Assembly (NCBI RefSeq): GCF_036555685.1
Contig: NZ_DATBKY010000232.1
Location: forward strand, 23,464-87,463
Direction: 5' to 3'
DNA from: Actinophytocola sp036555685
GTDB lineage: Bacteria; Actinomycetota; Actinomycetes; Mycobacteriales; Pseudonocardiaceae
DNA: 64,000 nucleotides
Positions within the stretch are counted from its first letter, which is position 1, and each line of letters begins with the position of its first letter. The notes beneath the pieces are model-generated. The model worked only from the letters and a program-made list of their open reading frames with translations, was not told where the DNA came from and did no database searches. The position numbers were made by a program, and so were the translations under genes. Shown here piece by piece: positions 17,545 to 26,332 of this stretch.

Positions 17545-18318
17545 ATGGTCAGCGAGAACGCCGCCCGGCTCGCGGTTCTCATCGACGCGGACAACGCCCA
17601 GCCCTCGAACGTCGAGGGGTTGCTCGCCGAGGTGGCCAAGTACGGCACCGCGCACGTCAAGCGCGCCTACGGGGACTGGACCGGCACGAACCTGAAGGGC
17701 TGGAAGGACCAGCTGCTCGCCCAGTCGATCCAGCCGATCCAGCAGTTCGCGTACACGAGCGGCAAGAACGCCACGGACGCGGCGATGGTCATCGACGCGA
17801 TGGACCTGCTGTACTCCGACCGGTTCGACGGTTTCTGCATCGTGTCGAGCGACAGCGACTTCACCCGGCTGGCGGCGCGGCTGCGCGAGTCCGGGCTGAC
17901 CGTGTACGGGTTCGGCGAGCGCAAGACGCCCAAGCCGTTCGTCGCGGCCTGCGACAAGTTCGTCTACGTCGAGAACCTGGAGAGCCCCGCCGCCGCGGCC
18001 GACGCCGTGCCGAAGCCCCAGCGTGCCCTCTCGGCCACGCAGCTCAAGCGGGACAGCGCGCTGATCAACCAGCTTCGCAACGCGATCGAGGCGGCTTCCG
18101 ACGACGACGGCTGGGCGCCGCTCGGCTCGGTCGGCAACCTCATCACCAACCAGCAACCCGACTTCGACTCCCGCAACTACGGGTACTCCAAGCTCAGCGA
18201 CCTGATCTCGGCGACCACGCTGTTCGAGCTCGAGCGCCGCAGTCCCGGGGACGGCAAGCCGGGGATCCTCTGCGCCCGCGACAAGCGGCGCCGACCGGGC
18301 AAGCGGGCCGGTAAGTAG
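17545..18318 (+). CDS. NYN-domain (LabA-like) RNase-fold protein with OST-HTH-like C-terminus
   Basis: A 257-residue protein. The N-terminal two thirds is a NYN/PIN-like nuclease fold: VLIDADNAQPS, then VKRAYGDW, then DAAMVIDAMDLLYS and CIVSSDSDFTRLA, which carry the acidic metal-binding residues. The C-terminal region (DGWAPLGSVGNLI, then YGYSKLSDLI) resembles the OST-HTH/LOTUS RNA-binding domain. It probably acts on RNA. The ATG 17545 has GCGAGAGAGC upstream. It is followed by a long palindrome and the GH64 promoter. Confidence 0.85.
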   Translation: MVSENAARLAVLIDADNAQPSNVEGLLAEVAKYGTAHVKRAYGDWTGTNLKGWKDQLLAQSIQPIQQFAYTSGKNATDAAMVIDAMDLLYSDRFDGFCIVSSDSDFTRLAARLRESGLTVYGFGERKTPKPFVAACDKFVYVENLESPAAAADAVPKPQRALSATQLKRDSALINQLRNAIEAASDDDGWAPLGSVGNLITNQQPDFDSRNYGYSKLSDLISATTLFELERRSPGDGKPGILCARDKRRRPGKRAGK

Positions 18319-18323
18319 ATCGC

Positions 18324-18339
18324 CCGGAACCGGTTCCGG
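18324..18339. promoter_or_regulatory. 16-bp perfect palindrome upstream of the GH64 promoter
   Basis: CCGGAACCGGTTCCGG is a perfect palindrome 7 bases upstream of the -35 hexamer of the glucanase promoter and 5 bases after the NYN stop. With its AACCGGTT core it resembles LacI-family operators, but as a hairpin it could also end the NYN transcript. Confidence 0.5.
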
Positions 18340-18346
18340 AAAATCC

Positions 18347-18392
18347 TTGACACCGCCGACGACCTCGGGCCACTCTCTGTGAGAGCGCTCTC
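18347..18392 (+). promoter_or_regulatory. GH64 promoter with palindromic operator
   Basis: TTGACA (18347-18352), 18 bases, CACTCT (18371-18376) as -35 and possible -10, then the perfect 12-bp palindrome GAGAGCGCTCTC (18381-18392) where transcription should start. Sugar-responsive LacI-type repressors of actinomycetes (for example CebR, site TGGGAGCGCTCCCA) use the same GAGCGCTC core. Repression of the glucanase until its inducer is present is the likely meaning. Confidence 0.6.
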
Positions 18393-18441
18393 CCGATCCC
18401 CTGCTTCTTCGGGAAGTGGTTGCTGTCAAAGGAGATGGCCG

Positions 18442-19806
18442 ATGAGCTTTCGTCCTCCTTCCGTGCTGCGCGGGTTGCGTCTCGGCGTGCTCGCGGCGTC
18501 GTTGGTCGTGGCCGGAGCGGTCGCGGCCCCGCCGGCCGGGGCGGCCGCCGAGAACCCCGGGGCCGCGGCGGCCTGCGCCGGTGACAACCTCGCGCGAAAC
18601 CACCCCGCGACCGCCTCCTCCACGGAGAACGGCGCCACGCCGGCAAGCGCCGCCGTGGACGGGAACACCGGTACCCGCTGGTCGAGCGCGTTCAGCGATC
18701 CGCAGTGGCTGCGCGTGGACCTCGGCGGCACGGTGACCGTGTGCCAGGTCGTGCTGAACTGGGAGGTCGCGTACGCGAGGGCGTTCCAGATCCAGCTGTC
18801 GGCCGACGCCACCAGCTGGACCACGATCTACTCGACCACCACGGGCACCGGCGGCACGCAGACCCTCGACGTCACGGGCGCCGGGCGCTACCTGCGGGTG
18901 CTCGGCACGGCGCGTGCGACGCCGTACGGCTACTCGCTCTGGGAGCTCTCGGTCGTGGGGACGGGCGGTGGCGGCGGCCCGCAGCCGGACGAGTTCTGGG
19001 GCGACACCAGCTCGATCCCGTCGGCGCGGAACGTCCTGATGGTCAAGGTCCTCAACCGCACCAACGGGCGGTACCCGGACAGCCAGGTGTACTGGAAGTT
19101 CGACAACCAGGTGCACTCGATCGCCGAGCAGCCCTACCTCGACATGCCCGCGAACTCCGCCGGCCGCATGTACTTCTACCTCGGCTCGCCGGATGGCCCG
19201 TACTTCGACTTCATCGAGTTCACCGTGGGGCCGGACGTCTTCAACGGCAACACCACGCGGGTCGACGCGTTCGGGCTGAAGCTCGCGATGCGGCTGCACG
19301 CGCACGACGGGTACGACGTGCAGGTCGGCGAGGACCAGGCGACCTTCGCCGAGGACCGGTCGGTGACGTTCCAGAAGTTCGTCGACGCGGTGCCGCCCGA
19401 GTTCGACGTGCTCGCGCGGACGCAGGCGCCGTACCGGATCATCGCGCCGGGCAGCGACCCGTCGTTCCGGCCGGGCGGCGCGAACGCGAACTACTTCACC
19501 GCGTACGCGAGCTCGGTAGGCGTCAACGAGTCCACTTCGAACATCTTCGGCTGCGCGGGAAGCATGGCGGGCAACCCGAACATGTGCGCCGCGCTCAACC
19601 GGCACACCGCACACCTGCCGCCGTCGCAGTGGCAGGACCCGGCGAGGTTCTACTCGGCCGCGCCGGCGAACTACTACGCGAGGTTCTGGCACGACCACGC
19701 GATCGGCCGGCTGGCCTACGGCTTCCCGTACGACGACGTCGCGGGCCAGTCGTCGTTCGTGTCGCACGGAGATCCGCAGTACCTGCTCGTCGCTGTCGGT
19801 TGGTGA
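18442..19806 (+). CDS. secreted GH64 endo-beta-1,3-glucanase with N-terminal F5/8C (CBM32-like) domain
   Basis: A 454-residue secreted enzyme. A Sec signal peptide covers about residues 1-36 (ends PPAGAAAE). A discoidin-like F5/8 type C domain follows (NLARNHPATASSTE to YSLWELSVVG), then a Gly-rich linker and the GH64 thaumatin-like catalytic domain. The GH64 acidic residues are visible in YFDFIEFTVG and NTTRVDAFGLKLAMRLH. It would cut beta-1,3-glucans of fungal or plant origin. The start ATG 18442 follows GGAGAT; a longer frame from 18379 lies across the operator and is not used. The promoter carries a LacI-type palindrome. Confidence 0.9.
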   Translation: MSFRPPSVLRGLRLGVLAASLVVAGAVAAPPAGAAAENPGAAAACAGDNLARNHPATASSTENGATPASAAVDGNTGTRWSSAFSDPQWLRVDLGGTVTVCQVVLNWEVAYARAFQIQLSADATSWTTIYSTTTGTGGTQTLDVTGAGRYLRVLGTARATPYGYSLWELSVVGTGGGGGPQPDEFWGDTSSIPSARNVLMVKVLNRTNGRYPDSQVYWKFDNQVHSIAEQPYLDMPANSAGRMYFYLGSPDGPYFDFIEFTVGPDVFNGNTTRVDAFGLKLAMRLHAHDGYDVQVGEDQATFAEDRSVTFQKFVDAVPPEFDVLARTQAPYRIIAPGSDPSFRPGGANANYFTAYASSVGVNESTSNIFGCAGSMAGNPNMCAALNRHTAHLPPSQWQDPARFYSAAPANYYARFWHDHAIGRLAYGFPYDDVAGQSSFVSHGDPQYLLVAVGW

Positions 19807-19809
19807 GTG

Positions 19810-19839
19810 CGTGCCGGCCGGTTCCGGCCGGCCGGCACG
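19810..19839 (+). terminator. strong GC-rich hairpin after GH64
   Basis: CGTGCCGGCCGG (19810-19821) pairs perfectly with its complement at 19828-19839 (12-bp stem, 6-base loop), 4 bases after the stop. No T tract follows, as is common in high-GC actinomycetes. Confidence 0.65.
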
Positions 19840-19979
19840 CCGTTCACGGGTGGTTCGCGAGCCGGAGACGCGGTTCGTCTTCGGCGGTTCCGCATATCCG
19901 GGGCCCGCCGATCGGGCAAGATCGGGCGCTGGGATCATGCTGCGGTATTTCGCGTCCACCCCACGGAGAGGAAACCCGC

Positions 19980-22025
19980 GTGGACCGCTCCGTGCTGGAC
20001 CGGATCGTGGACAGACCTGCCCCGGGCACCACCGTGCCCCGCAAGTTCCGGCCCGAGCTGCAGGGGTTGCGCGCGCTCGCGGCGTTCCTCGTGGTCGTCT
20101 ACCACGTCTGGCTGGGCCGGATCTCCGGTGGCGTCGACGTCTTCTTCCTGATCTCCGGCTTCCTGATCACCGGGCAGCTCTACCGGGCGCGGTCCCGGGG
20201 TGCGATCGAGTTCCGGCCGATGTGGGGCCGGATGATCAAGCGGTTGTTCCCCGCCGCGCTGACCGTGCTGGCCGCGGTGATCGCGCTGAGCCTCGTGCTG
20301 CTGCCGGAGTACCGCTGGTTCCAGACCGTCCGCGAGGTCGTCGCGGCGGCGCTGTACGTCGAGAACTGGCAGCTGGCCGCCGACTCGGTCGACTACTTCG
20401 CCCAGCACAACACCGCGAGCCTGGTCCAGCACTACTGGTCGCTGTCGATCCAGGGCCAGTTCTACGTCGTGTGGCCGCTGCTCGTGGCCCTGGTCGGGCT
20501 GGTCGCCGCCCGCTCCCGGCTGGACCTGTGGTGGTCGTTGCTCGCGACGATGGCGATCGTGTGCACCGGTTCGCTCGCGTTCTCGGTGTACCTGACCACG
20601 GCCGACCAGCCGCTCGCGTACTTCCACTCGGCGACCCGGATCTGGGAGTTCGCGCTGGGCGGGCTGCTGGTGCTGGTGATCGACCGGGTGGTGCTCCCAA
20701 AGCCGGTCGCGCTGGTGCTGGGCTGGGCCGGCGTCGTCGGCGTCGCGATCTGCGGGTTGGTGCTGCGGGTCGGCAGCGTGTTCCCCGGCTACCTCGCGCT
20801 GTGGCCGACGGTCGCCGCCGCGCTGGTGATCGCGGCCGGGGCGACCGGCAGCGCGTTCGGCGCGGACCGCTTCCTCAGCTCCCGGCCACTGGTCTACCTC
20901 GGCAACCTGAGCTTCGCGCTGTACCTGTGGCACTGGCCGATCCTGCTGCTGTACCTGGTCGCGCGTGATCGCCCGGCGGTCGGCCCGCTCGGGGGCGCGT
21001 TCGTGATCGGCGCGTCGCTGCTGCTTGCCGTGCTCACCTACCACTTCGTCGAGGAGCCGGTGCGCCGGTCGGCCATCGGCACGCAAACCCGGTGGGGCGC
21101 CTACCGGTTCGGCGTGCTGACGCTGGCCGTGCTGCTGGCCATGGCGGGCGGCTGGCAGCTGTACGGCAAGCAGCAGGCCGCGAGCTCCGCGGTGAGCGCG
21201 GACAACCCGCTGTACCCGGGCGCGCAGGCGCTGCGGGACGGCCGGCTGCTGCCGGTCCGCAAGGCGAAGCCGGCGCCCGCCTACGTGGCACTGGGCGACG
21301 ACTGGATCGTCAACGACTCGGCCACGTGCACCAGCTCGGCCCGCAACGCCGAGCTCAGGATCTGCCCGACCGCGGAGCCGGCGCCGGTCAAGCGGATCGT
21401 GCTGATCGGCGAGTCGCACGCCGAGCAGTTCCTCGGCGCGTTGCGGCCGTACGCGCAGACGCGTCACTGGCAGGTGCTGTCGATGCTGCGCGGCGGCTGC
21501 CCGTTCGCGCTGCCGCCAGGTCCACCGACCGATCTGGACGCCGGGTGCGTGCGGCGGAACCGGGACGCGATCGCGGAGATCGTCGAGATGCGCCCGGACG
21601 CGGTGGTCACCGTCGGCAGCCGGGAGGTCCGGCGCGGGCTGACGGAGAACATCCCGTCGGGTTACGTCGAAGCGTGGCGGCAACTCGCGGCGCACGACAT
21701 CCCGGTGATCGCGCTGCGGGACAACCCGCGGTTCACCAGGCCGCCGGTGACGTGCGTGCAGAACAAGGGCGCCGACGCCCCCGCGTGCGCCACCCCGCGC
21801 GCCCACCTGTACGCCGACCCGAACCCGTTCGACACGCTGCCCAACCGCCCGGAGGGCGTGTACTTCGTGGACACGAGCGACTACTTCTGCGACGCGTCCA
21901 CCTGTCCGCCGGTAATCGGCAACGTGATCGTCTACATGGACGACAACCACATCAGCGGCACCTACATGGCGACGGTGGCCCCCGCACTGGGCGCGGACAT
22001 CGAAGAACTTCTCCGCTGGGACTAG
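19980..22025 (+). CDS. membrane O-acyltransferase (AT3/OafA-like) fused to SGNH domain
   Basis: A 681-residue protein with about ten membrane helices in the N-terminal AT3 domain (QGLRALAAFLVVVYHVW, GGVDVFFLISGFLITG) and an extracytoplasmic SGNH-type domain after residue about 400. The SGNH nucleophile block reads IGESHAEQF (GESH rather than the commoner GDSH) and the C-terminal DxxH block is MDDNHISG. Such proteins O-acetylate cell-wall or surface glycans. The start is GTG 19980, preceded by GGAGAGG. It is a single gene between two terminator-like gaps. Confidence 0.88.
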   Translation: MDRSVLDRIVDRPAPGTTVPRKFRPELQGLRALAAFLVVVYHVWLGRISGGVDVFFLISGFLITGQLYRARSRGAIEFRPMWGRMIKRLFPAALTVLAAVIALSLVLLPEYRWFQTVREVVAAALYVENWQLAADSVDYFAQHNTASLVQHYWSLSIQGQFYVVWPLLVALVGLVAARSRLDLWWSLLATMAIVCTGSLAFSVYLTTADQPLAYFHSATRIWEFALGGLLVLVIDRVVLPKPVALVLGWAGVVGVAICGLVLRVGSVFPGYLALWPTVAAALVIAAGATGSAFGADRFLSSRPLVYLGNLSFALYLWHWPILLLYLVARDRPAVGPLGGAFVIGASLLLAVLTYHFVEEPVRRSAIGTQTRWGAYRFGVLTLAVLLAMAGGWQLYGKQQAASSAVSADNPLYPGAQALRDGRLLPVRKAKPAPAYVALGDDWIVNDSATCTSSARNAELRICPTAEPAPVKRIVLIGESHAEQFLGALRPYAQTRHWQVLSMLRGGCPFALPPGPPTDLDAGCVRRNRDAIAEIVEMRPDAVVTVGSREVRRGLTENIPSGYVEAWRQLAAHDIPVIALRDNPRFTRPPVTCVQNKGADAPACATPRAHLYADPNPFDTLPNRPEGVYFVDTSDYFCDASTCPPVIGNVIVYMDDNHISGTYMATVAPALGADIEELLRWD

Positions 22026-22144
22026 CGCCACTTCGCCCGCTCTCCGCGTCTGTGCGGGGTCGATGTCTACTCGTGATCGCCGGCGGGCAACGGGTTCCGC
22101 GCGGTCTTCCGTCTTCCCGGCACCGGAAGACTTCGGGAGGACCC

Positions 22145-23032
22145 ATGAACCGCAGGCTCGTCGGCCTCGGACTCGTGCTGGGCGTGGCGCTCGGCCTCGC
22201 CACGGCGTGCACTGGTAGCTCGGGCACGTCGGCCGACAGCGCCGCCATGCCGTACGAGGCGGAGAGCTCCGGTGGCGGCCAGCCGAAGTCGGCGGGGGAC
22301 AAGGGAGGCGCCGCCGAGGACCAGGACGCCGGCCAGCCGGGCGTGGACAGGTCGCTGGTGCGCACGGCGACCATCGAGCTGGCGGGCGCCGACGTCGGCG
22401 AGATCGTCGACCGCGCGCACGACGTGGCGGCCACCGAGGGCGGCTACACCGGCCGGGAAGACGTTCGCGCCGAGTCCGCGACGCTCACGCTGCGAGTGCC
22501 CGCGGACCGGTTCGACCAGGCGCTCGACAAGCTGTCCGACCTCGGCGAGGTGATCAACCGGAGCCAGTCCACAGAGGACGTCACCGAGAAGGCCGTCGAC
22601 CTCGACAGCCGGGTCGCCACCCAGCGGGCAAGCGTCGACCGTGTTCGCGCGCTGCTGGCCAAGGCGAGCACGGTGGACGAGATCGTGCGGATCGAGCAGG
22701 AGCTGACCACCCGCGAGTCGGACCTCGAGTCGCTCGAGCAGCGCCGGCAGGCGCTGGCCGGTCAGGTGGCCATGTCCACGGTGAGCCTCAAGGTCGGCAA
22801 GACCGCCGCGCCACCGCCGCGGCAGGAGGAGGCGAGCGGTTTCCTCGCCGGCCTGTCCGCCGGCTGGGGCGCGTTCCTCGACGCCGGCGCGGTCACGCTG
22901 CGGATCGTCGGCGCGCTGCTGCCTTTCCTGCTCCTGCTCGGCGTGCCCGCCGTGCTGGCGCTGCGCTGGTGGCGCCGCCGCCGCACAACGCCGACGACGG
23001 CGACGACGGCGCCGGCGGCCCAGCAGCCGTGA
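22145..23032 (+). CDS. DUF4349 lipoprotein
   Basis: A 295-residue lipoprotein. A lipobox ends the signal peptide (LGLATAC, Cys at about residue 22), then a low-complexity Ser/Gly/Ala region, the DUF4349 domain with a long coiled coil (about residues 135-210, RVATQRASVDRVRALLAKAS), and a C-terminal membrane helix followed by an Arg-rich tail. The double anchor is typical of the family. The ATG 22145 follows GGGAGGA. Function is not established; an envelope-stress or mechanical role has been suggested for relatives. Confidence 0.85.
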   Translation: MNRRLVGLGLVLGVALGLATACTGSSGTSADSAAMPYEAESSGGGQPKSAGDKGGAAEDQDAGQPGVDRSLVRTATIELAGADVGEIVDRAHDVAATEGGYTGREDVRAESATLTLRVPADRFDQALDKLSDLGEVINRSQSTEDVTEKAVDLDSRVATQRASVDRVRALLAKASTVDEIVRIEQELTTRESDLESLEQRRQALAGQVAMSTVSLKVGKTAAPPPRQEEASGFLAGLSAGWGAFLDAGAVTLRIVGALLPFLLLLGVPAVLALRWWRRRRTTPTTATTAPAAQQP

Positions 23033-23040
23033 GGTAGGGG

Positions 23041-24000
23041 TCAGGCGTCGCGTGGCGCGCGCGGTCGAGCGGGCGGGGGACCGGTCCGGCGGAAGGCGCC
23101 GGGGGCGGCTCCGTGTTCGCGGGCGAAAGCCTTGCTGAACGCGGCCGCAGAGCTGTAACCCGTGCTCGTGGCGATGGCGTGGAGGGTCTGGTCGCCGTCG
23201 CGCAGCAGGGTCGCGGCCTTGCGCAGGCGCCAGCGGGCGAGGTACTGCATCGCCGGCTCGCCGACGAGAGTGGTGAACCGGGCCGAGAACGCCGAGCGGG
23301 ACATCCCGACCTCGGCGGCGAGCTTGGCGACCGTCCACGGCGCGGCCGGGTCGTCGTGCATGAGCTGTAGCGCGGTTCCGATGGTCGGGTCGACGAGCGC
23401 GCGCAGCCAGCTCGGCCGCTCCGTGGGCAGCGCGGCGAGGTGGCTGCGGAGAACGTAGACGAACAACGCGTCGCAGAGCCGGTTCAGTACGGTCGTCATG
23501 CCGGGCCGGCCGGCTCGCGACTCGTAGCTGAGCATCTTCACGGTCTGGGCGAGCCATGTTCCGCTGTCGGTCGCCTGTTCGCGGGCGTGCAGCACCGCGG
23601 GCAGCGCGTCGAGCAGGACGTCGCCGCGCGGGTCGGCGAACTCGAACCAGCCGCAGGCGAGCTGGGTGGTCGGCGCCGCGCCGCGCTCGGCGGCCGCCGG
23701 CCGGTCGCCGACCCGGCAGAACGCTCCACTTGCGACCATCTCCGCGATGTCCCGGGCCGGGGTGGTGGGCGTGTCGCGCAGGACGTGTTCGCGGCCCGGC
23801 GCCAGGACGACCACGTCGCCGCTCTCCACGGTGATCGGCTCGGGCTCACCGGCCACGCTCAGCCAGCCGTGGCCCCGGGTGACGACGTGGAACGCCAGCT
23901 GCTCGGCCGACCGCGCGCGGATGCCCCAGGGTGGTGCGAGCTCGGTCTGGAACAGCATGCCGCTGTCCACCCGCATGGTCTCCAGCACGTCGTCCGGCAC
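23041..24000 (-). CDS. AraC-family transcription regulator (cupin + HTH_18)
   Basis: About 319 residues: an N-terminal AraC-type cupin (LAFHVVTRGHGWLSV, VVVLAPGREHVL) and a C-terminal double HTH (KLAAEVGMSRSAFSARFTTLVG, then TGYSSAAAFSKAFAREHG). The start is uncertain: the frame is open to a TTG at 24042, with GTG at 24000 and ATG at 23976 as alternatives. I prefer 24000 because homologues begin close to DDVLETMR. Its 5' end abuts a truncated NmrA-like gene on the other strand, which with the downstream SDR may be its regulatory target. Confidence 0.8.
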   Translation of the reverse strand: MPDDVLETMRVDSGMLFQTELAPPWGIRARSAEQLAFHVVTRGHGWLSVAGEPEPITVESGDVVVLAPGREHVLRDTPTTPARDIAEMVASGAFCRVGDRPAAAERGAAPTTQLACGWFEFADPRGDVLLDALPAVLHAREQATDSGTWLAQTVKMLSYESRAGRPGMTTVLNRLCDALFVYVLRSHLAALPTERPSWLRALVDPTIGTALQLMHDDPAAPWTVAKLAAEVGMSRSAFSARFTTLVGEPAMQYLARWRLRKAATLLRDGDQTLHAIATSTGYSSAAAFSKAFAREHGAAPGAFRRTGPPPARPRAPRDA

Positions 24001-24228
24001 GTGGACATCGGCGACGACGTCTTCCGCGACGGCATGGCGCAAGCCGGATTCCCCGCCCCGCTGGTCGAGATGCGGTCGGAGTACTGCGCCGCGGTCCGGG
24101 CCGGCACCGTCGACGTCGTCACCGACGACGTGGCCCGGCTCCTGCGCCGGCCCGCTCGCGACTACCGAACCTGGGCGGCGGCGAACGCGGCCGCGTTCGC
24201 CGCGCTCACCGCCAACCCCAGCCGCTGA
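24001..24228 (+). pseudogene. C-terminal remnant of an NmrA/NAD(P)-binding oxidoreductase
   Basis: From GTG 24001 a 75-residue frame reads into sequence typical of the last part of NmrA-type azoreductase-like SDRs: AGFPAPLVEMRSEYCAAVRAG, VTDDVARLLRRPARDYRTW. The Rossmann N-terminus (about 200 residues) is absent; the sequence to its left is the antisense of the AraC gene. A deletion that brought AraC against the remnant explains this. The AGGAGG after its stop still serves the next SDR. Confidence 0.65.
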
Positions 24229-24242
24229 GGAGGTCGACCGAG

Positions 24243-25094
24243 ATGAACGGCAAGACGGTGCTCATCACCGGCGGGGCAGGCGGCATCGGCCGGGCCACCG
24301 CGCACGGGCTGGCGGCGCTGGGCGCACACGTCGTGCTGGTCGCCCGGGACCCGGCCAAGGGCGACCGGACGGTCACCGAGATCCGCCGCCAGGCCGGCAA
24401 CGACGACGTCGAGATGCTCGTGGCCGACCTGTCCTCCCAGGCGTCGGTGCGCGCGCTGGCCGGCCAGGTCGAGGCGCGCCTGCAGCGGCTGGACGTGCTG
24501 GTCAACAACGCCGGCGGGTTCTGGGCCACCCGCAGGACCACTGTGGACGGTCTGGAGCACACATTCGCCGTCAACCACCTGGCCCCGTTCCTGCTCACGA
24601 ACCTGTTGCTGGACAAGCTGAAGGCCAGCGCGCCCGCCCGCGTGGTCACGGTCAGCTCGGGCGCGCAGGCGATGGGCCGGCTGAACTTCGACGACCTGCA
24701 GGGCGAGACGGGCTACAGCGGCCAGACCGCCTACAACCAGTCCAAGCTCGCCAACGTCATGTTCTGTTACGCGCTCGCGCGGCGGCTGGCGGGGACCGGC
24801 GTGACGTCCACCGTGCTGCATCCCGGTGTCGTGCGGTCGAACTTCGGCAAGGACGACCCGACCCCGGCGATCAGGTTCGTCATCACCTGGTTCAAGCCGT
24901 TCCTGAAGTCTCCGGAGCGCGGCGCCCGGACGTCGATCCACCTCGCGAGCTCACCCGAGGTGGCGGGCGTGACCGGCGAGTACTTCTCCGGCAAGCGGGT
25001 TCGCAGGTCCGCCAAGTTGAGCCACGACCTCGCCGCCGGCGAACGCCTGTGGCACGAGAGCGAACGGCTCGTCGGCCTGCCGGTCACGCCCTGA
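24243..25094 (+). CDS. short-chain dehydrogenase (retinol dehydrogenase-like)
   Basis: A 283-residue SDR with TGGAGGIGRA, NNAGG, VSSGAQ and the active-site YNQSKLAN (Tyr-Lys spacing kept). The C-terminal half resembles retinol/WW-domain oxidoreductase-like SDRs, which act on lipophilic alcohols or aldehydes. The ATG 24243 has AGGAGG 9 bases upstream, located just after the stop of the NmrA remnant. The divergent AraC gene is the obvious regulator candidate. Confidence 0.87.
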   Translation: MNGKTVLITGGAGGIGRATAHGLAALGAHVVLVARDPAKGDRTVTEIRRQAGNDDVEMLVADLSSQASVRALAGQVEARLQRLDVLVNNAGGFWATRRTTVDGLEHTFAVNHLAPFLLTNLLLDKLKASAPARVVTVSSGAQAMGRLNFDDLQGETGYSGQTAYNQSKLANVMFCYALARRLAGTGVTSTVLHPGVVRSNFGKDDPTPAIRFVITWFKPFLKSPERGARTSIHLASSPEVAGVTGEYFSGKRVRRSAKLSHDLAAGERLWHESERLVGLPVTP

Positions 25095-25316
25095 CTCACG
25101 CGACGGTGACGCCACGGGGCATCGGCAGCCACAGCTTCGACCTGGGGCAACGGCGCCGTCACGAAGACGGTGGCGCAGGCGGGTACGAGCGAACAGAGCA
25201 CAAGACGCTTTGAGCCCAGCCTGATTGCATCGCCTCGAGCGGTCGCGTGTCACAACTCGCCGGTCCTCCCCAGGAGGAGGACGTGTGCGCGCGGTCGAGC
25301 TGGATACTGGATCCTT

Positions 25317-26213
25317 ATGGACGAGAGCCTCGACGACGTGGCGATCAACGTGCGGAAGGCCAGGAGCAGCCGCTGGGCGGGCAGGCGGCTCGCGAACAGC
25401 GACGCGACCTGGGCCTACCTCGAGGCGGGGCAGCGCCTGGTCGAGCGGGAGCTCCTGGGGGACGTCGAGGCGGACAAGCTCACGTTCCGCCCGCTCGCCA
25501 CGCTGACCGGGCACGAGATCGTCGAGGAGGCGCTGGCGAACGGGCGGCGGCTGGCGCGGAAACCGACGCGTGCGATGTTCCGCGACCGGTGGCCGATCTT
25601 CCGCGACTACATGAGCGACCTCGTCCGGTTCGTGCTGCGCGGCCGCAACTCGCTGACCAACCGCGTGCTGGACGACGGCTCCCGGGACCGCCTGCGCGGG
25701 ACGGCGAGGTTCAGCGCGGCGGTCCACGAGGTGGCCTACCACGACATGAAGCTGGTGCACGGAGATCCGGCCGCGATCAGGTTCCAGTACCTCATGACCG
25801 GGCTCGCCGACTACGACGAGGGCATCCGCGAGGCGCTCGCGCGGGTGTACGAGAACTCCTTCGCCTACTGGCGGTCCGCGTACCAGACGATCCTCGACGC
25901 CCGCGCGGTGTCGCTGCGGCCCGGCCTCACGCTCGACGAGTTCACGATGATGCTGACGAGCATGGCCGAGGGGCTCGGCCTGCGGCACATCGGCGCCGCC
26001 GGGCAGAAGGTGATCGACCACCACCGGCGCCGGGCCCTGCTCGGCAAGGCGGTCAACCTGCTGATCGCCGGCGCGATCGACCCGGGGGACGGCCGCAAGG
26101 TCGAGGACGTCGTCGACGAGCTCATGGCGGTCGAGCCGCCGCCGCAGCGCTCGCGTACCTCGAAGCTGGCCGCCCTGCGCGCCCGTGCCGCGCGCCGCCT
26201 CGGCCCCAGGTGA
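25317..26213 (+). CDS. divergent TetR-like all-helical protein
   Basis: About 298 residues, all helical. The segment ATLTGHEIVEEALANG through MFRDRWPIFRDYMSDLVRFVL has the spacing of a TetR N-terminal HTH followed by a long ligand-domain helix, but it is preceded by about 70 extra residues and the HTH is poorly conserved. The later helices (FMMLTSMAEGLGL) look like TetR ligand domains. I start at ATG 25317; the frame is open from 25170. The neighbours give no clear target. Regulator is my best guess, not an assignment. Confidence 0.5.
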   Translation: MDESLDDVAINVRKARSSRWAGRRLANSDATWAYLEAGQRLVERELLGDVEADKLTFRPLATLTGHEIVEEALANGRRLARKPTRAMFRDRWPIFRDYMSDLVRFVLRGRNSLTNRVLDDGSRDRLRGTARFSAAVHEVAYHDMKLVHGDPAAIRFQYLMTGLADYDEGIREALARVYENSFAYWRSAYQTILDARAVSLRPGLTLDEFTMMLTSMAEGLGLRHIGAAGQKVIDHHRRRALLGKAVNLLIAGAIDPGDGRKVEDVVDELMAVEPPPQRSRTSKLAALRARAARRLGPR

Positions 26214-26332
26214 AGATGCCGGACCTCTGTGTCGATTCGACAGTCGGAACCGACCGTCTCCGCGAGCTCGCGGTGGTGAACCACGCCGTCTCGGTCAGCC
26301 TCGAGAAGAGGTGAGCGCGGACCGGCCGCCGG

